In this document: positions 43,100-52,605 of the stretch, in pieces | Position numbering within the stretch: the stretch's first letter is position 1 | Layout: each line of letters begins with the position of its first letter | From: Chitinophagaceae bacterium | GTDB lineage: Bacteria; Bacteroidota; Bacteroidia; Chitinophagales; Chitinophagaceae | Length of the DNA: 64,000 bases | NCBI GenBank assembly: GCA_016720745.1 | Contig: JADKKA010000019.1 | Span: 248,001 to 312,000 of the forward strand | Reading direction: 5' to 3' | The notes under the pieces: model-generated | What the model was told of the DNA's origin: nothing | The model's input: the letters and a program-made list of their open reading frames with translations, nothing else | Databases searched by the model: none | Position numbers and translations under genes: made by a program

Positions 43100-46000
43100 T
43101 TATTGTAATGTCAGGTTTACACCCAGCATAATGGTACGGGTCTTGGGATAAAAATTGTTATAGTCAATACCGGGTGCAATACCGCCCTGGTTGATTTCAG
43201 GGTCAATACCACTATAATCGGTAATGGTGAACAAGTTGTTGCCTGTTACATAAAAACGCAGGCTGCTGATGCCCTTGGCCACTTTATTGAAAGTGTAAGC
43301 CAGCGTAGCGTTGTCCATTCTGACATAGCTGCCGCTTTCGATATAACGATTGGAGTAGAAGGAGTTTTTGATATCAGCTACTTTGTCATCTACAGCAGTT
43401 TTGATCAGGTTGTTTACGCCGGCTGCTGTTACATAAGAGAGATCAGCACGTGTAGCATTGAAGATCTTATGACCAAAGGTTCCGCGCAGGAAGAAATTCA
43501 GGTCAAAGTTCTTGTAACGGATATTATTATTCCATCCAAGCAGCAATTTAGGCTGTGCATTACCCATGTACCAGTAATCAGTACCGATACTGGGGAAGGA
43601 AGCACCAGATGTTTTTGTGCCATCTCTTTTATAAAACTGAGAGACCCCATTGGCATCCTTGCCTGCATAACTGAGTGTGAAGTACTGACCAATCGGATAG
43701 CCCACTTTCAGCAATTGAAGGGTCGCGCCTGTCTGGCCCGGACCTTCCGGATCTGAATAACGGGTTGAATCACCATTCGTATAAGCGTTTTTAAGGCTTG
43801 TAATCAGATTCTTATTATGCGACATATTCAGTGTGGTCGTCCAGGTGAAATTTTGCGTACTGACTGCTGTGGCATTAATGATCAGTTCGATACCGGTATT
43901 TTCTACATTACCGCCATTCACTACAATACGGCCACCGGGTACAATAGCAGGAGATACACTGATCGGGAAGATCATGTCTGAAGTCTTCTTTTTGTACCAG
44001 TCAATAGAGCCGGTGATTTTGTTGTTGAGGATGGCGAAGTCGATACCAAGGTTCGTGGTAGCCACTTCTTCCCATTTCAGATCAGGGTTATTCGCCTGGC
44101 TGGGTACAATCGCATTATCAAATACACCTGCATTATAATAAGTACCCTGCAGACCATAAATCAACTGGCTGTTATAGGCATTCACACCGCCTGAGTTACC
44201 GGAAACACCATAGCTGGCCCGGATTTTCAGGTCGTTGATCAGTTTCACATTGCTCATGAATTTTTCTCCACTGAGCCTCCAGGCAACGGAAGCAGATGGG
44301 AAATAACCCCAGCGGTTGTTATCACCAAATACAGAGCTGCCATCACGACGAAGGGAAGCCTGCAGCAGGTAACGCCCTTTGTAATTGTAGTTAACCCTTC
44401 CGAAATCAGAAATCAGTCTTGTTTTTTCGTAAACACGGGAAGGACCAAAATCAACCCGGTAACTGGAGATCGCATAAGGATTACCCAATGCCATGTTGAA
44501 GTAGCTCACATAATCGTTCAGGAAGTTGGTACTGGAAGCGCGGAAGCCATCTCCATTCACGTTTTCCTGGAAGGCATAACCAACTACGGCAGTAATCTGA
44601 TGTTCTCCGAATTTTTTATTCCATGTCAGGAAACTTTCAGCTGTGGTAAAAGTGTTTTGGTAAGAGCTTCTGAAAGCAGAGCCATTCACACCAAATAAGT
44701 TGCCAATCAGCACGTGGGAGATACCGATACCGGGATCTGGGTTGTTATAAAAATTGGAAGTAGGATAGCGGCCATAGTAGCTGCCGTAATATTCACCATG
44801 CAGGGCGTTGTTCTTCTGAAAGGAAACACTGGAATTCCAGGTTAATCCCAAAGGAAGTTTTACTTCTGTGGTAAAGTTGGCTGTTAAGGTGCTGTACTTG
44901 GTATCGTCCTGTGCATTTTCGATTAATGCTTTCGGATTGAAATACCCGGAGATCGTCAGGTTCTCAAAAAAGGTACCATCTGGATTCATCACCGGTGATA
45001 CAGGAAGGTGCTTAGCTGCCTGCAACAGTGCCACATTTTGTAATGGAACAAAATTCGCATTGCTGCTGGAGTTGGCAATGTTCAGTCCAAACTTCAGTTT
45101 ATCGTTCAAGGCATATTGCTCAATGTTCAAACGGGCAATAATCCTGCGAAGACGGCTTCTGACAAGGATACCTTCCTTACTCAGATAGTTGATGCTTGCA
45201 CTATAAGTACTGTGCTCTGTACCACCGCTGAAAGAAATATTGTGGTTCGTAGATACGGCACCGTCGCGCTGAATGGATTTTTGCCAGTCTGTATCCGCAT
45301 TCTTGTCATCATTGGTACTATAACTTACACCGTTCGCACCTAAAAAGGCGCGGTGCTCGCCGGCATTCATCAACTCTAGGCTGCTGCTGATGCTTTCAAT
45401 ACCGATATAACCATTATAAGAAGTTTGCAGACTTCCTTTACGTCCTTTCTTGGTAGTGATCATGATCACACCTGCTGCCGCTCTGTTTCCATAGATCGCA
45501 GTGGCCGAAGCATCTTTCAATACATCAATAGAAGCAATATCGTCAGGAGCAACGGTGGCAATATCAGCACCCGGTACCCCGTCAATTACATAGAAGGGAG
45601 CACCCGGACTGTTTACGGTGGAAGCACCACGAAGAATAACAGCAGCAGCACGGTTAGGGTCACCGCTGGCAGTGATATTCAAACCGGGAACCTTTCCCTG
45701 TAATAATTGTCCCACATCACCGATGGCACCCCTGTTGAGGTCTTCGGGTTTGAGGGTGGAGACGGCACTGGTCAGGTTACGCCTGGTATTGCGGCCATAA
45801 CCCACAACTACTACATCGGTCAAAGTAGTTGTGCTGGCGGCCATGGCAATATTGTAATAATCTTCTGTGCCTACTGGCTGTTCTTTTGCTTCAGAAGAAG
45901 CACCGGTAAATACCAGTACATCACCGGTTTTAGCGGTAATACTGAAACTGCCATCTGCACCGGAGGCAGTGGATGTTTTGGTGCCTTTGATAGTAACAGT

Positions 46001-46147
46001 GACTCCGGCGGCCGGCTGGCCCTTGTCGTCGGTCACTTTACCTTTAATGCTTCTGGACTGTGCCAGTAGCAGAAAAGGGGAAAGCAGCAGGATAATCGGG
46101 AGGGTTATCCTTTTGGACTGCACTAATTTTTTAATGAGTCTTAACAT
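43100..46147 (-). CDS. susC: SusC/RagA-family TonB-dependent outer-membrane transporter
   Basis: About 1015 residues. After the signal peptide (residues 1-30) comes a carboxypeptidase-regulatory-like domain (SIKGKVTDDKGQPAAGVTVT). Then come the TonB-box-like DVVVVGYGRNTRRNLTSAVS, the plug (GKVPGLNIT...ILRGASTVNSPGAPFYVIDGVPG and ASATAIYGNRAAAGVIMITT) and a 22-strand barrel ending in TRTIMLGVNLTLQ. With SusD it imports oligosaccharides using TonB energy. The ATG at 46147 is used; a TTG two codons earlier is less likely. It is the first gene of this PUL transcript. The gap 46148-46213 shows no clear promoter. Confidence 0.95.
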   Translation of the reverse strand: MLRLIKKLVQSKRITLPIILLLSPFLLLAQSRSIKGKVTDDKGQPAAGVTVTIKGTKTSTASGADGSFSITAKTGDVLVFTGASSEAKEQPVGTEDYYNIAMAASTTTLTDVVVVGYGRNTRRNLTSAVSTLKPEDLNRGAIGDVGQLLQGKVPGLNITASGDPNRAAAVILRGASTVNSPGAPFYVIDGVPGADIATVAPDDIASIDVLKDASATAIYGNRAAAGVIMITTKKGRKGSLQTSYNGYIGIESISSSLELMNAGEHRAFLGANGVSYSTNDDKNADTDWQKSIQRDGAVSTNHNISFSGGTEHSTYSASINYLSKEGILVRSRLRRIIARLNIEQYALNDKLKFGLNIANSSSNANFVPLQNVALLQAAKHLPVSPVMNPDGTFFENLTISGYFNPKALIENAQDDTKYSTLTANFTTEVKLPLGLTWNSSVSFQKNNALHGEYYGSYYGRYPTSNFYNNPDPGIGISHVLIGNLFGVNGSAFRSSYQNTFTTAESFLTWNKKFGEHQITAVVGYAFQENVNGDGFRASSTNFLNDYVSYFNMALGNPYAISSYRVDFGPSRVYEKTRLISDFGRVNYNYKGRYLLQASLRRDGSSVFGDNNRWGYFPSASVAWRLSGEKFMSNVKLINDLKIRASYGVSGNSGGVNAYNSQLIYGLQGTYYNAGVFDNAIVPSQANNPDLKWEEVATTNLGIDFAILNNKITGSIDWYKKKTSDMIFPISVSPAIVPGGRIVVNGGNVENTGIELIINATAVSTQNFTWTTTLNMSHNKNLITSLKNAYTNGDSTRYSDPEGPGQTGATLQLLKVGYPIGQYFTLSYAGKDANGVSQFYKRDGTKTSGASFPSIGTDYWYMGNAQPKLLLGWNNNIRYKNFDLNFFLRGTFGHKIFNATRADLSYVTAAGVNNLIKTAVDDKVADIKNSFYSNRYIESGSYVRMDNATLAYTFNKVAKGISSLRFYVTGNNLFTITDYSGIDPEINQGGIAPGIDYNNFYPKTRTIMLGVNLTLQ

Positions 46148-46213
46148 AAGCAATCATTTTAATTTTTATTGAAAAGTTGGTTGAGACGTTTGTTTTTGCG
46201 ATTTGGTCGTTGG

Positions 46214-47089
46214 TTAGAATTTCAGTTTAGCAGGAAGGTATTTGGCTACCAGTTCCTGGTAATAAGGTTTAAGTTTAGTCCAGTCCGGTGGTTCCGGGCT
46301 CTTTGAATAAAGATCATAGGGGTTAAAGAGCTTTACCCATTTCAGCATTTCCCGGTCATGATCATCCAGCAGGTGTTCATAGGCGCCTTCCCGGTGCCAT
46401 GCATAAAAGGAATGATATCGCAGCATATACAAGCCTGGTTCAGGCAGGTAATCTTTCAGCATCTGATAGATGTACTCATCATGTCCCCACGACATATCTA
46501 CTTTCCGGAGACCACATCCTGGTTCATACACTCCGTATTCCGTGTTAAACAACTTGTTTGAATAATCAGGATTGTCTTTAAAATATTCTGCGTACACTAT
46601 TTTATCTGAGTAGGCACAGCCCACAGGAAAAGTATCTCCTACTACCGCCCACTGTGGTTCACCGAACAGACAGAGTACCTTGCCCATATCATGCATCAGG
46701 CCGGTCAGTACCATCCAGTCGGGATGACCATCTTTGCGGATCGCTTCCGAAGTTTGCAGGAGGTGTTGTAACTGGTCAAGATCAGTATCGGGATCAGAAT
46801 CATCCACCAGCTGGTTCAGGAAATCAAAAGCATCCCAAACGGTCATTTCCTTTTTATCAAAGGCCAGAAATTCCTTTCTTTTAGTCTGTACAAACTCATA
46901 AGTCTGGTACTTATGGTTCAGCCGGTAGAATTCTTTTACGGTATCCCTGGCGGGCTCTTCATAATTACGGTATTCATCCGTTTTTTTGGCCGTGGCAATA
47001 CTATCCGGATCCGGGTAGCGCCTTAACAGGTCATCTTCCCATTCATCCAGGTTTTTTAGGGGCACGGCTTCAAAGCTGTTTTTTGTCAT
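46214..47089 (-). CDS. Myo-inositol oxygenase
   Basis: A 291-residue member of the MIOX family, a di-iron HD-type enzyme that splits myo-inositol with oxygen to D-glucuronate. The iron ligands known from the mammalian enzyme all have counterparts: His109 in LDQLQHLLQTSEAIR, His133-Asp134 in LTGLMHDMGK, His203 in WGHDEY, His226 in YMLRYHSFYAW and Asp259 in LFNPYDLYS. WAVVGDTFPVGC is a further MIOX block. The product can enter the UxaC/UxuA path in this window. It lies between susC and the regulator gene. Confidence 0.93.
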   Translation of the reverse strand: MTKNSFEAVPLKNLDEWEDDLLRRYPDPDSIATAKKTDEYRNYEEPARDTVKEFYRLNHKYQTYEFVQTKRKEFLAFDKKEMTVWDAFDFLNQLVDDSDPDTDLDQLQHLLQTSEAIRKDGHPDWMVLTGLMHDMGKVLCLFGEPQWAVVGDTFPVGCAYSDKIVYAEYFKDNPDYSNKLFNTEYGVYEPGCGLRKVDMSWGHDEYIYQMLKDYLPEPGLYMLRYHSFYAWHREGAYEHLLDDHDREMLKWVKLFNPYDLYSKSPEPPDWTKLKPYYQELVAKYLPAKLKF

Positions 47090-47143
47090 AACAGAATTTT
47101 GTGCTTAATAAATGATGTTTGGTGTGTGGTAATAATGGCGGTC

Positions 47144-47157
47144 TGAAACGTTATTCA
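47144..47157. promoter_or_regulatory. Possible weak LacI-type site between MIOX and regulator genes
   Basis: TGAAACGTTATTCA shares the core AAACGTTA with the sites before uxaC and GH28 but lacks their CG flanks. It lies 55 bp upstream of the MIOX ATG. Confidence 0.35.
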
Positions 47158-47303
47158 CAGGGCTGTTATAGCCCATTGGTGCATTTCCGGAGGAAATCAT
47201 CCCTGGTTTCATACGCTGGCAATTGTTGGTTATTGTTCTGAAGTAATTGTTAAAGAGACAATTTTTTTTCATTAGATCGCTGCGAAGTCAGGCACTTTAT
47301 TTA

Positions 47304-47317
47304 CGTAAACGTTTACG
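47304..47317. promoter_or_regulatory. LacI-type operator upstream of the regulator gene
   Basis: CGTAAACGTTTACG is a perfect 14-bp palindrome, the classical LacI-family operator form with a central CG. It lies 54-67 bp before the regulator's ATG, so autoregulation is likely, and related sites precede uxaC and GH28. Confidence 0.85.
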
Positions 47318-47370
47318 AAAAATGTATCTTAGGTAACTGAAAAAAATATCATTTTTACCGGATTCTCATA

Positions 47371-48384
47371 ATGAAAGGAACAACTACTTTAAAGGATATA
47401 GCTCAGCGGCTGGGATTATCAATTGCCACGGTATCAAGGGCTTTGCAGGATAGCTATGAAATAGGGGCAGCTACCAAGAAAAAAGTAGTTCAACTGGCAA
47501 AGGAGCTCAATTATCAGCCCAATCCCTATGCCAGCAGTTTGCGGAGAAGGGTCAGCAAAACCATTGCAGTGGTATTGCCCGAAGTGGCGGATAGTTTTTT
47601 TTCACTCGCGATTAATGGAATTGAATCTGTTGCATTGGAAAAAGGCTACCATGTACTGATCTATCTTACTCATGAAAGCCTGGTTAGGGAAAAAGCCATC
47701 CTCAGCGAATTCAAAAGCGGAAGGGTGGATGGCATCCTTATCTCCGTTTCAGAAGAAACAGCCAATGGGAGTCATATCCGGGAAATCATCGAAGCTGGTG
47801 TACCGGTTGTTTTTTTCGACCGGGTATGCGATGAAGTAGATGCCAGTCAGGTTGTGACCAATGATTATGAATGTGGCCGAATAGCCGCATTGCACCTGGC
47901 ACAACAGGGCTGCAAAAGGATTTCTTATTTATGTACTTCACCCGCCCTGCATATCAGTAAGAAAAGAATGGATGGATACCGGGAAGGTTTAAGAGAAGCC
48001 GGACTGCCATTCCGGGAAACGGATATTATTGTTTGCGGAAGCAGTTTAACGGAGAACAGCCGGCTGGTAGAGAAAATCCTCCGCAAAAAAAACAGACCCG
48101 ACGGATTTATCGCTTCAGTAGAAAAACTCACCACACCGGTTTACCTGTCCTGTCCCCGGCTAGGACTGCAAATCCCCGAAGATGTAAAACTGCTGAGTTT
48201 TACTAACCTGCAGGCAGCGCTCATCCTGAGTCCGCCACTCTCAACTATTACCCAGCCTGCTTTTGAAATGGGCGCCACAGCGGCCAGTTTGCTTTTTAAA
48301 AGTCTGGATAAGAAAAAACGCCACGGATATAACGAACGGGTGATGATTAATTCCGTTTTGATTCCACGCGGATCTACCCAATAA
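47371..48384 (+). CDS. LacI-family transcriptional regulator of the uronate/pectin genes
   Basis: A 337-residue LacI/GalR regulator. The N-terminal helix-turn-helix is TLKDIAQRLGLSIATVSRAL, followed by the hinge LNYQPNPYASSLRRRVS. From about residue 65 there is a periplasmic-binding-protein-like sensor domain (KTIAVVLPEVADSFFSLAINGIE), ending with the conserved dimer segment PLSTITQPAFEMGATAASLL. It is the only plus-strand gene between 25384 and the window end. Palindromes of its class precede itself, uxaC and GH28. The inducer is probably a uronate intermediate such as KDG, tagaturonate or fructuronate; this is inference. Its stop lies only 6 bp from the convergent uxaA stop. Confidence 0.93.
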   Translation: MKGTTTLKDIAQRLGLSIATVSRALQDSYEIGAATKKKVVQLAKELNYQPNPYASSLRRRVSKTIAVVLPEVADSFFSLAINGIESVALEKGYHVLIYLTHESLVREKAILSEFKSGRVDGILISVSEETANGSHIREIIEAGVPVVFFDRVCDEVDASQVVTNDYECGRIAALHLAQQGCKRISYLCTSPALHISKKRMDGYREGLREAGLPFRETDIIVCGSSLTENSRLVEKILRKKNRPDGFIASVEKLTTPVYLSCPRLGLQIPEDVKLLSFTNLQAALILSPPLSTITQPAFEMGATAASLLFKSLDKKKRHGYNERVMINSVLIPRGSTQ

Positions 48385-48390
48385 ATTAAT

Positions 48391-50034
48391 TTAGAGTGAA
48401 ACACCTCTTTTCCAGGGAATAAAATCATCCTGGTTAAGCAAGACGGCTTTGGGTATCACTTCACCACTTGCTGCACGGATACAGTACTCCAGAATTTCCT
48501 CTCCCATTTGCTGAATGGTTTTTTCACCTTCCACTACCGGCCCGCAGTCGATATCGATGATATCATTCATTCTTTTGGTCAGATTACTATTGGTAGACAC
48601 TTTGATCGTTGGGCAAACGGGATTGCCGGTTGGCGTACCCAGTCCGGTTGTAAATAATATTAGGGTAGCACCACTGGCGGCTTTACCAGTAGTGGCTTCC
48701 ACATCATTACCCGGTGTGCAAACCAGACTCAGTCCGGGTTTAGTAGCCTGTTCGGTATAATCGAGTACATCAATAACAGGAGAAGTGCCTCCTTTCAGTG
48801 CAGCGCCATTACTCTTGATCGCATCTGTGATCAGTCCGTCTTTGATATTACCCGGCGAAGGGTTCATATGAAAACCACTCCCCACTTTTTCTGCCTGCTC
48901 ACTATAAGTACCCATGAGTTTGATAAACTTCCTCGCAGCGGCTTCGTCTGTGGTACGATCAATCAGGTTTTGTTCAGCTCCACATAATTCCGGGAATTCA
49001 GCGAGCAGAATCTTTCCACCTAAAGCCACCACCAGGTCGCTCAGGTATCCTACAGCAGGATTGGCACTGATACCACTGAAACCATCACTGCCGCCGCATT
49101 TTACACCGATACAAAGTTGATCCAGTGCTGCAGGTTTTCTTTCCAGTTTATTGGCCTCAATCAGTCCTTCGAAGGTTTTTTTAATGGCATCGGCAATTAA
49201 TTGTTCTTCGCTTTGCGATTGCTGTTGCTCAAATATGTAAAGCGGTTTATCAAAATCAGGATTAAAGCTTTTTAGTTCTGCCAGAAAATCATTGGTCTGC
49301 AGATTCTGACAACCCAGGCTCAATACCGTAACCCCTGCCACATTGGGATGATTGGCATAGGATGCCAGCAGCTTGCCAAGGATACCGGCATCCTGACGGG
49401 TGCCGCCACAACCTCCCTGGTGATTTAAGAATTTAATGCCATCAATATTTTTAAATACCCGGTTGGCTGCAGGACGATGATCCGGTTCAAAAAGATTGAC
49501 CTGCTCAATAGCTGTTCCATTCTGCAGGGCTTCAATCAGCTGGTGAGTATATCTTTTATATTTATCCGTTACTGCATAACCCAATTCGTTATGCAGGGCT
49601 TCCCGGATCACATCCAGATTACGGTTTTCGCAAAATACTGTAGGAATAAAGAGCCAATAATTGGCCGTACCCACACGGCCATCCGAACGATGATATCCCA
49701 TAAAGGTCCGGCCCCTGAAGCGGGAAACATCCGGTGCTGTCCATTGGAAATTGGTGGAACGGTATTGATAGGGTTCGGCAGCATGTTTTGTATTCTCTGT
49801 ATTCATCCAGCCACCTTTGGGAATATCCATCTGGGCTGTTCCTACCAGGACCCCATACATATAAATTTTATCGCCTTTGGATAAATCAACCGTAAAAAAC
49901 TTGTGCTTGGCCCTGATATCATCCTGTAAAATATATTCCTGGCCTTCATAAGCGATGGTCTCGCCTTTTTTAAGATCGGTGAGTGCCACCAGTACATTAT
50001 CTCTGGAGTGGACTTTTAATACACGCTGCTTCAT
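48391..50034 (-). CDS. uxaA: Altronate dehydratase
   Basis: A 547-residue UxaA that dehydrates D-altronate to KDG. The first ~95 residues form the SAF-like domain (VLKVHSRDNVLVALTDLKKGETI). The main domain has FMGYHRSDGRVGTANYWL, NHQGGCGGTRQDAGILGKLLASYANHPN, CIGVKCGGSDGFSGISANPAVG and TGLGTPTGNPVCPTIKVSTNSN, the family blocks whose cysteines probably bind iron. The start directly abuts the uxaB stop (0 bp), so the two are coupled. Confidence 0.95.
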   Translation of the reverse strand: MKQRVLKVHSRDNVLVALTDLKKGETIAYEGQEYILQDDIRAKHKFFTVDLSKGDKIYMYGVLVGTAQMDIPKGGWMNTENTKHAAEPYQYRSTNFQWTAPDVSRFRGRTFMGYHRSDGRVGTANYWLFIPTVFCENRNLDVIREALHNELGYAVTDKYKRYTHQLIEALQNGTAIEQVNLFEPDHRPAANRVFKNIDGIKFLNHQGGCGGTRQDAGILGKLLASYANHPNVAGVTVLSLGCQNLQTNDFLAELKSFNPDFDKPLYIFEQQQSQSEEQLIADAIKKTFEGLIEANKLERKPAALDQLCIGVKCGGSDGFSGISANPAVGYLSDLVVALGGKILLAEFPELCGAEQNLIDRTTDEAAARKFIKLMGTYSEQAEKVGSGFHMNPSPGNIKDGLITDAIKSNGAALKGGTSPVIDVLDYTEQATKPGLSLVCTPGNDVEATTGKAASGATLILFTTGLGTPTGNPVCPTIKVSTNSNLTKRMNDIIDIDCGPVVEGEKTIQQMGEEILEYCIRAASGEVIPKAVLLNQDDFIPWKRGVSL

Positions 50035-51552
50035 TTATGCAATTTCCTTTTTTATTTCGATTTGTTCAATAGTTTCCAACACGCCGTTGGACAGATAAGC
50101 CGCCAGTTTTTCCTGTACTGCATGCAGGAAGCCCGGGAACTGGGTGAGATCGGCTTCCCAGATTTCCTTGTTCTGCATGGCCAGTTTCGCTACAGAAGCA
50201 GGATCATTATTTTGCCATAGTTCATAAAAATAGGCAGCTGAATCATCTTTGATTTCGTACAATTCATTTCCGCGTGTTCCAAAATATTTGTTTCCTTCCT
50301 GCTTCGTGATTTTCATGTATAACAGAAATGCCGCAAAGCCAGCTGCCATGTGCACGGGAACAACGGAACTGTTTTTAAAATGTTGCTGCAGCAGGGGCAG
50401 GTTCCGCATTTTCATTTTGGAAGTAACCTGCACCGTGATACTCAGCCACTGGTGATCAATAAAGGGATTGCAGAAACGCTCGAATACACTGTTGGCAAAA
50501 TCGGCTTTTACTTTTTCGTCAATGGCAAAAGGAATAGCCGGTGCAATTTCTTCATGCATCAGTCTCTTTGTAAATGCCCCGTACACCGGATGAGTAACAG
50601 CTTCTCTGGTAATGTTGAATCCGGAGAGAAAAGCAGTACCACAGTTAAAAGTATGGGTGCCATTGAGCAAACGTAGTTTCAGTTCCTTAAACAGGGTGAT
50701 ATCCGGAACGATTACCATACCGGGATCTGCCTGATGGAAGGAAAGAACCTGTTTTACTTTTTCATCCCCTTCAATTGCCCATAAACGAAACACTTCGCTC
50801 ATGGTCATCAGTTCATCCTCATAGCCCAGCGCTTCCTGTATTTTTTGGCCATCGGTGTTATTGGGTTTGCCTGGCACAATGCGGTCTACCAGCGAATTGC
50901 AGAAGGTGTTCGCAGTTTCCAGCCATTCAATAAATTTGAAATCGAGCTGGTTCCGGTGGGCCAGCTCCAGTACAATGCTTTCCAGTTTGCTGCCATTATC
51001 GGTGATCAGTTCTGTGGGCACAATCACCATACCGCTTTCTGTGCTTCCCTGAAAAGCCTTGTATCTTTCAAGAAGAAAGGCAAGGAGTTTGCCGGGGAAG
51101 GAAACCGGCGGAGCGGCATGAATATCATCGTCCACCAACTGAATTCCAACTTCTGTTGTATTAGAAAGTACGATACGCATCTCCGGATTATGGGCACATT
51201 CCAGGATTTTATTCCATTCAGTTTTGGCGCCAAGAACCCTGCTCACTGAAGCATTTATAATGTTTTCTTCGACAGTCACCCCATTTTCCACACCCCGGAC
51301 ACAAACGGTGTAAAGACCGTCCTGGCGATCAAAAGCGGAACTATCGCTGTCTGTTGACTTCACCACTACCACACGTCCATTGAAAATGCCGGCTTTATTT
51401 GCTTTGTCAATAAAATAATCAGGCAGGGCCCGCAGCAGCACCCCGGTGCCGAACTGTAAAACTTTTTCAGGTAATGCCAATAACTTTTCTGCTGGTTTTT
51501 CCAGCCCTTCTTTTGCTTCAATAAGCCCGAGGGCATTTTTTGATAGTTGCAT
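50035..51552 (-). CDS. uxaB: Tagaturonate reductase (altronate oxidoreductase)
   Basis: A 505-residue polyol-type dehydrogenase that reduces tagaturonate to altronate with NADH. The Rossmann block is VLQFGTGVLLRALPDYF at about 31-47. SNTTEVGIQL, VPTELITDNGSKL, NTFCNSLVDRIVPG, and the catalytic-Lys/His region RLLNGTHTFNCGTAFLSG follow. The ATG at 51552 gives a normal beginning; the frame upstream of it overlaps the CE8 gene. It lies 2 bp after that pectinesterase gene and abuts uxaA. A fructuronate-reducing side activity, replacing the unseen uxuB, is possible but not shown. Confidence 0.93.
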   Translation of the reverse strand: MQLSKNALGLIEAKEGLEKPAEKLLALPEKVLQFGTGVLLRALPDYFIDKANKAGIFNGRVVVVKSTDSDSSAFDRQDGLYTVCVRGVENGVTVEENIINASVSRVLGAKTEWNKILECAHNPEMRIVLSNTTEVGIQLVDDDIHAAPPVSFPGKLLAFLLERYKAFQGSTESGMVIVPTELITDNGSKLESIVLELAHRNQLDFKFIEWLETANTFCNSLVDRIVPGKPNNTDGQKIQEALGYEDELMTMSEVFRLWAIEGDEKVKQVLSFHQADPGMVIVPDITLFKELKLRLLNGTHTFNCGTAFLSGFNITREAVTHPVYGAFTKRLMHEEIAPAIPFAIDEKVKADFANSVFERFCNPFIDHQWLSITVQVTSKMKMRNLPLLQQHFKNSSVVPVHMAAGFAAFLLYMKITKQEGNKYFGTRGNELYEIKDDSAAYFYELWQNNDPASVAKLAMQNKEIWEADLTQFPGFLHAVQEKLAAYLSNGVLETIEQIEIKKEIA

Positions 51553-51554
51553 AA

Positions 51555-52556
51555 TTAATTTATTTCCGGGTCCCAGTGTGTTCCAAAGACCCATTTAACA
51601 TTGATATCAGCAGGTTTTAATGCTGCTGGTAAATGATTGCTGTGCCAGGCGAAATCTTTGCCACCTTCCCGCCGGCAGTTATAATAATAAATACGTTCAC
51701 CCCATTGAATATTGGTGCCTTCGCCCACCCGGTAAATCGGCTGGTCTTTCATGTTGGGGGCAAAAACACAGTTGACGAGATAAAACTGGGCATCGCGGTG
51801 ATAGCGCCCCAGTGAAAATCCATCAAAACCTTTGAAACGACAATTCATTAACACCGTCTTTGAATCAGGATTAGCAGAACCATCGTGCCAGATGGCAGCT
51901 GTTCCGGTATGCGTTATGAAGTCGCAGTTTTCAGCCCAGGCCCAACCACGAGGACAATAAAAATCCACCCCACCTTCCATGATACAATCTTTGAAATACC
52001 ACATGCCATTGCCGGTTTCCCAGGGACTGACCGTATCACCTCCAAAAGCTTTAAAATGACAGTTCACTGCTTTGAGCCGGGTACAGTACATGGTGCGAAG
52101 TGCCATCTGGTGGCTTCTGATCGTAATTGTTTTTTTGCCAGTGGTATCTGCTTTACAGGGTACCGTATAGTCGCCGGAAAAATTAAATCCGAATGAATTG
52201 ATAACCGCCAGATTCTTCAAAGTAATATCATTGCCCTGTACATTCATGGTGGCCACTCCCCAGTCATCCGGATGATCACAACGCCACTCATCCCGGGCAA
52301 TACTGTAAGTAATAAAGGTTTGCTCACGGCCTTCTCCTTCCAGAATCAGGTTATGTTTTTTGATAAAAAGTTTTTCCTGGTAACTACCCTTTTTTATAAA
52401 TATGGTACGGGGCAGTACAGCAGAATCCGGCAAACTATTGATAGCCTCCTGGATGGTTTTAAAATCACCACTCCCATCCCCGGCAACTACAACGCGTTGT
52501 TGCGCAGCCATCCCTGCAGGGATGATAAGCAGTAAAAATAAAATGATCCGGTTCAT
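51555..52556 (-). CDS. Divergent CE8 pectinesterase
   Basis: A 333-residue secreted right-handed beta-helix with a signal peptide (MNRIILFLLLIIPAGMAAQQ). The family start VVVAGDGSGDFKTIQEAINSLP is kept. The catalytic residues can be aligned: Gln150 in RSHQMALRT, Asp174 in AFGGDTVS (usually GYQDTL), Asp198 in GGVDFYCPRG (usually GTVDFIFG) and Arg251 in SLGRYHRD (usually LGRPW). The motif surroundings differ from standard pectin methylesterases and from the second CE8 in this window, so a different ester or chain type is likely. Confidence 0.85.
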   Translation of the reverse strand: MNRIILFLLLIIPAGMAAQQRVVVAGDGSGDFKTIQEAINSLPDSAVLPRTIFIKKGSYQEKLFIKKHNLILEGEGREQTFITYSIARDEWRCDHPDDWGVATMNVQGNDITLKNLAVINSFGFNFSGDYTVPCKADTTGKKTITIRSHQMALRTMYCTRLKAVNCHFKAFGGDTVSPWETGNGMWYFKDCIMEGGVDFYCPRGWAWAENCDFITHTGTAAIWHDGSANPDSKTVLMNCRFKGFDGFSLGRYHRDAQFYLVNCVFAPNMKDQPIYRVGEGTNIQWGERIYYYNCRREGGKDFAWHSNHLPAALKPADINVKWVFGTHWDPEIN

Positions 52557-52605
52557 TTTTTTATTTCTTCAATAACCTGCGAACAGGCGCAACCAGCAAC
52601 TTTTA

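Noticed and set aside
25838..46147. Phage, integrative element or genomic-island borders around the PUL.
   Set aside because: No integrase, transposase, tRNA site or direct repeats at the edges; the repeat island on its left is of another type and does not recur on the right.
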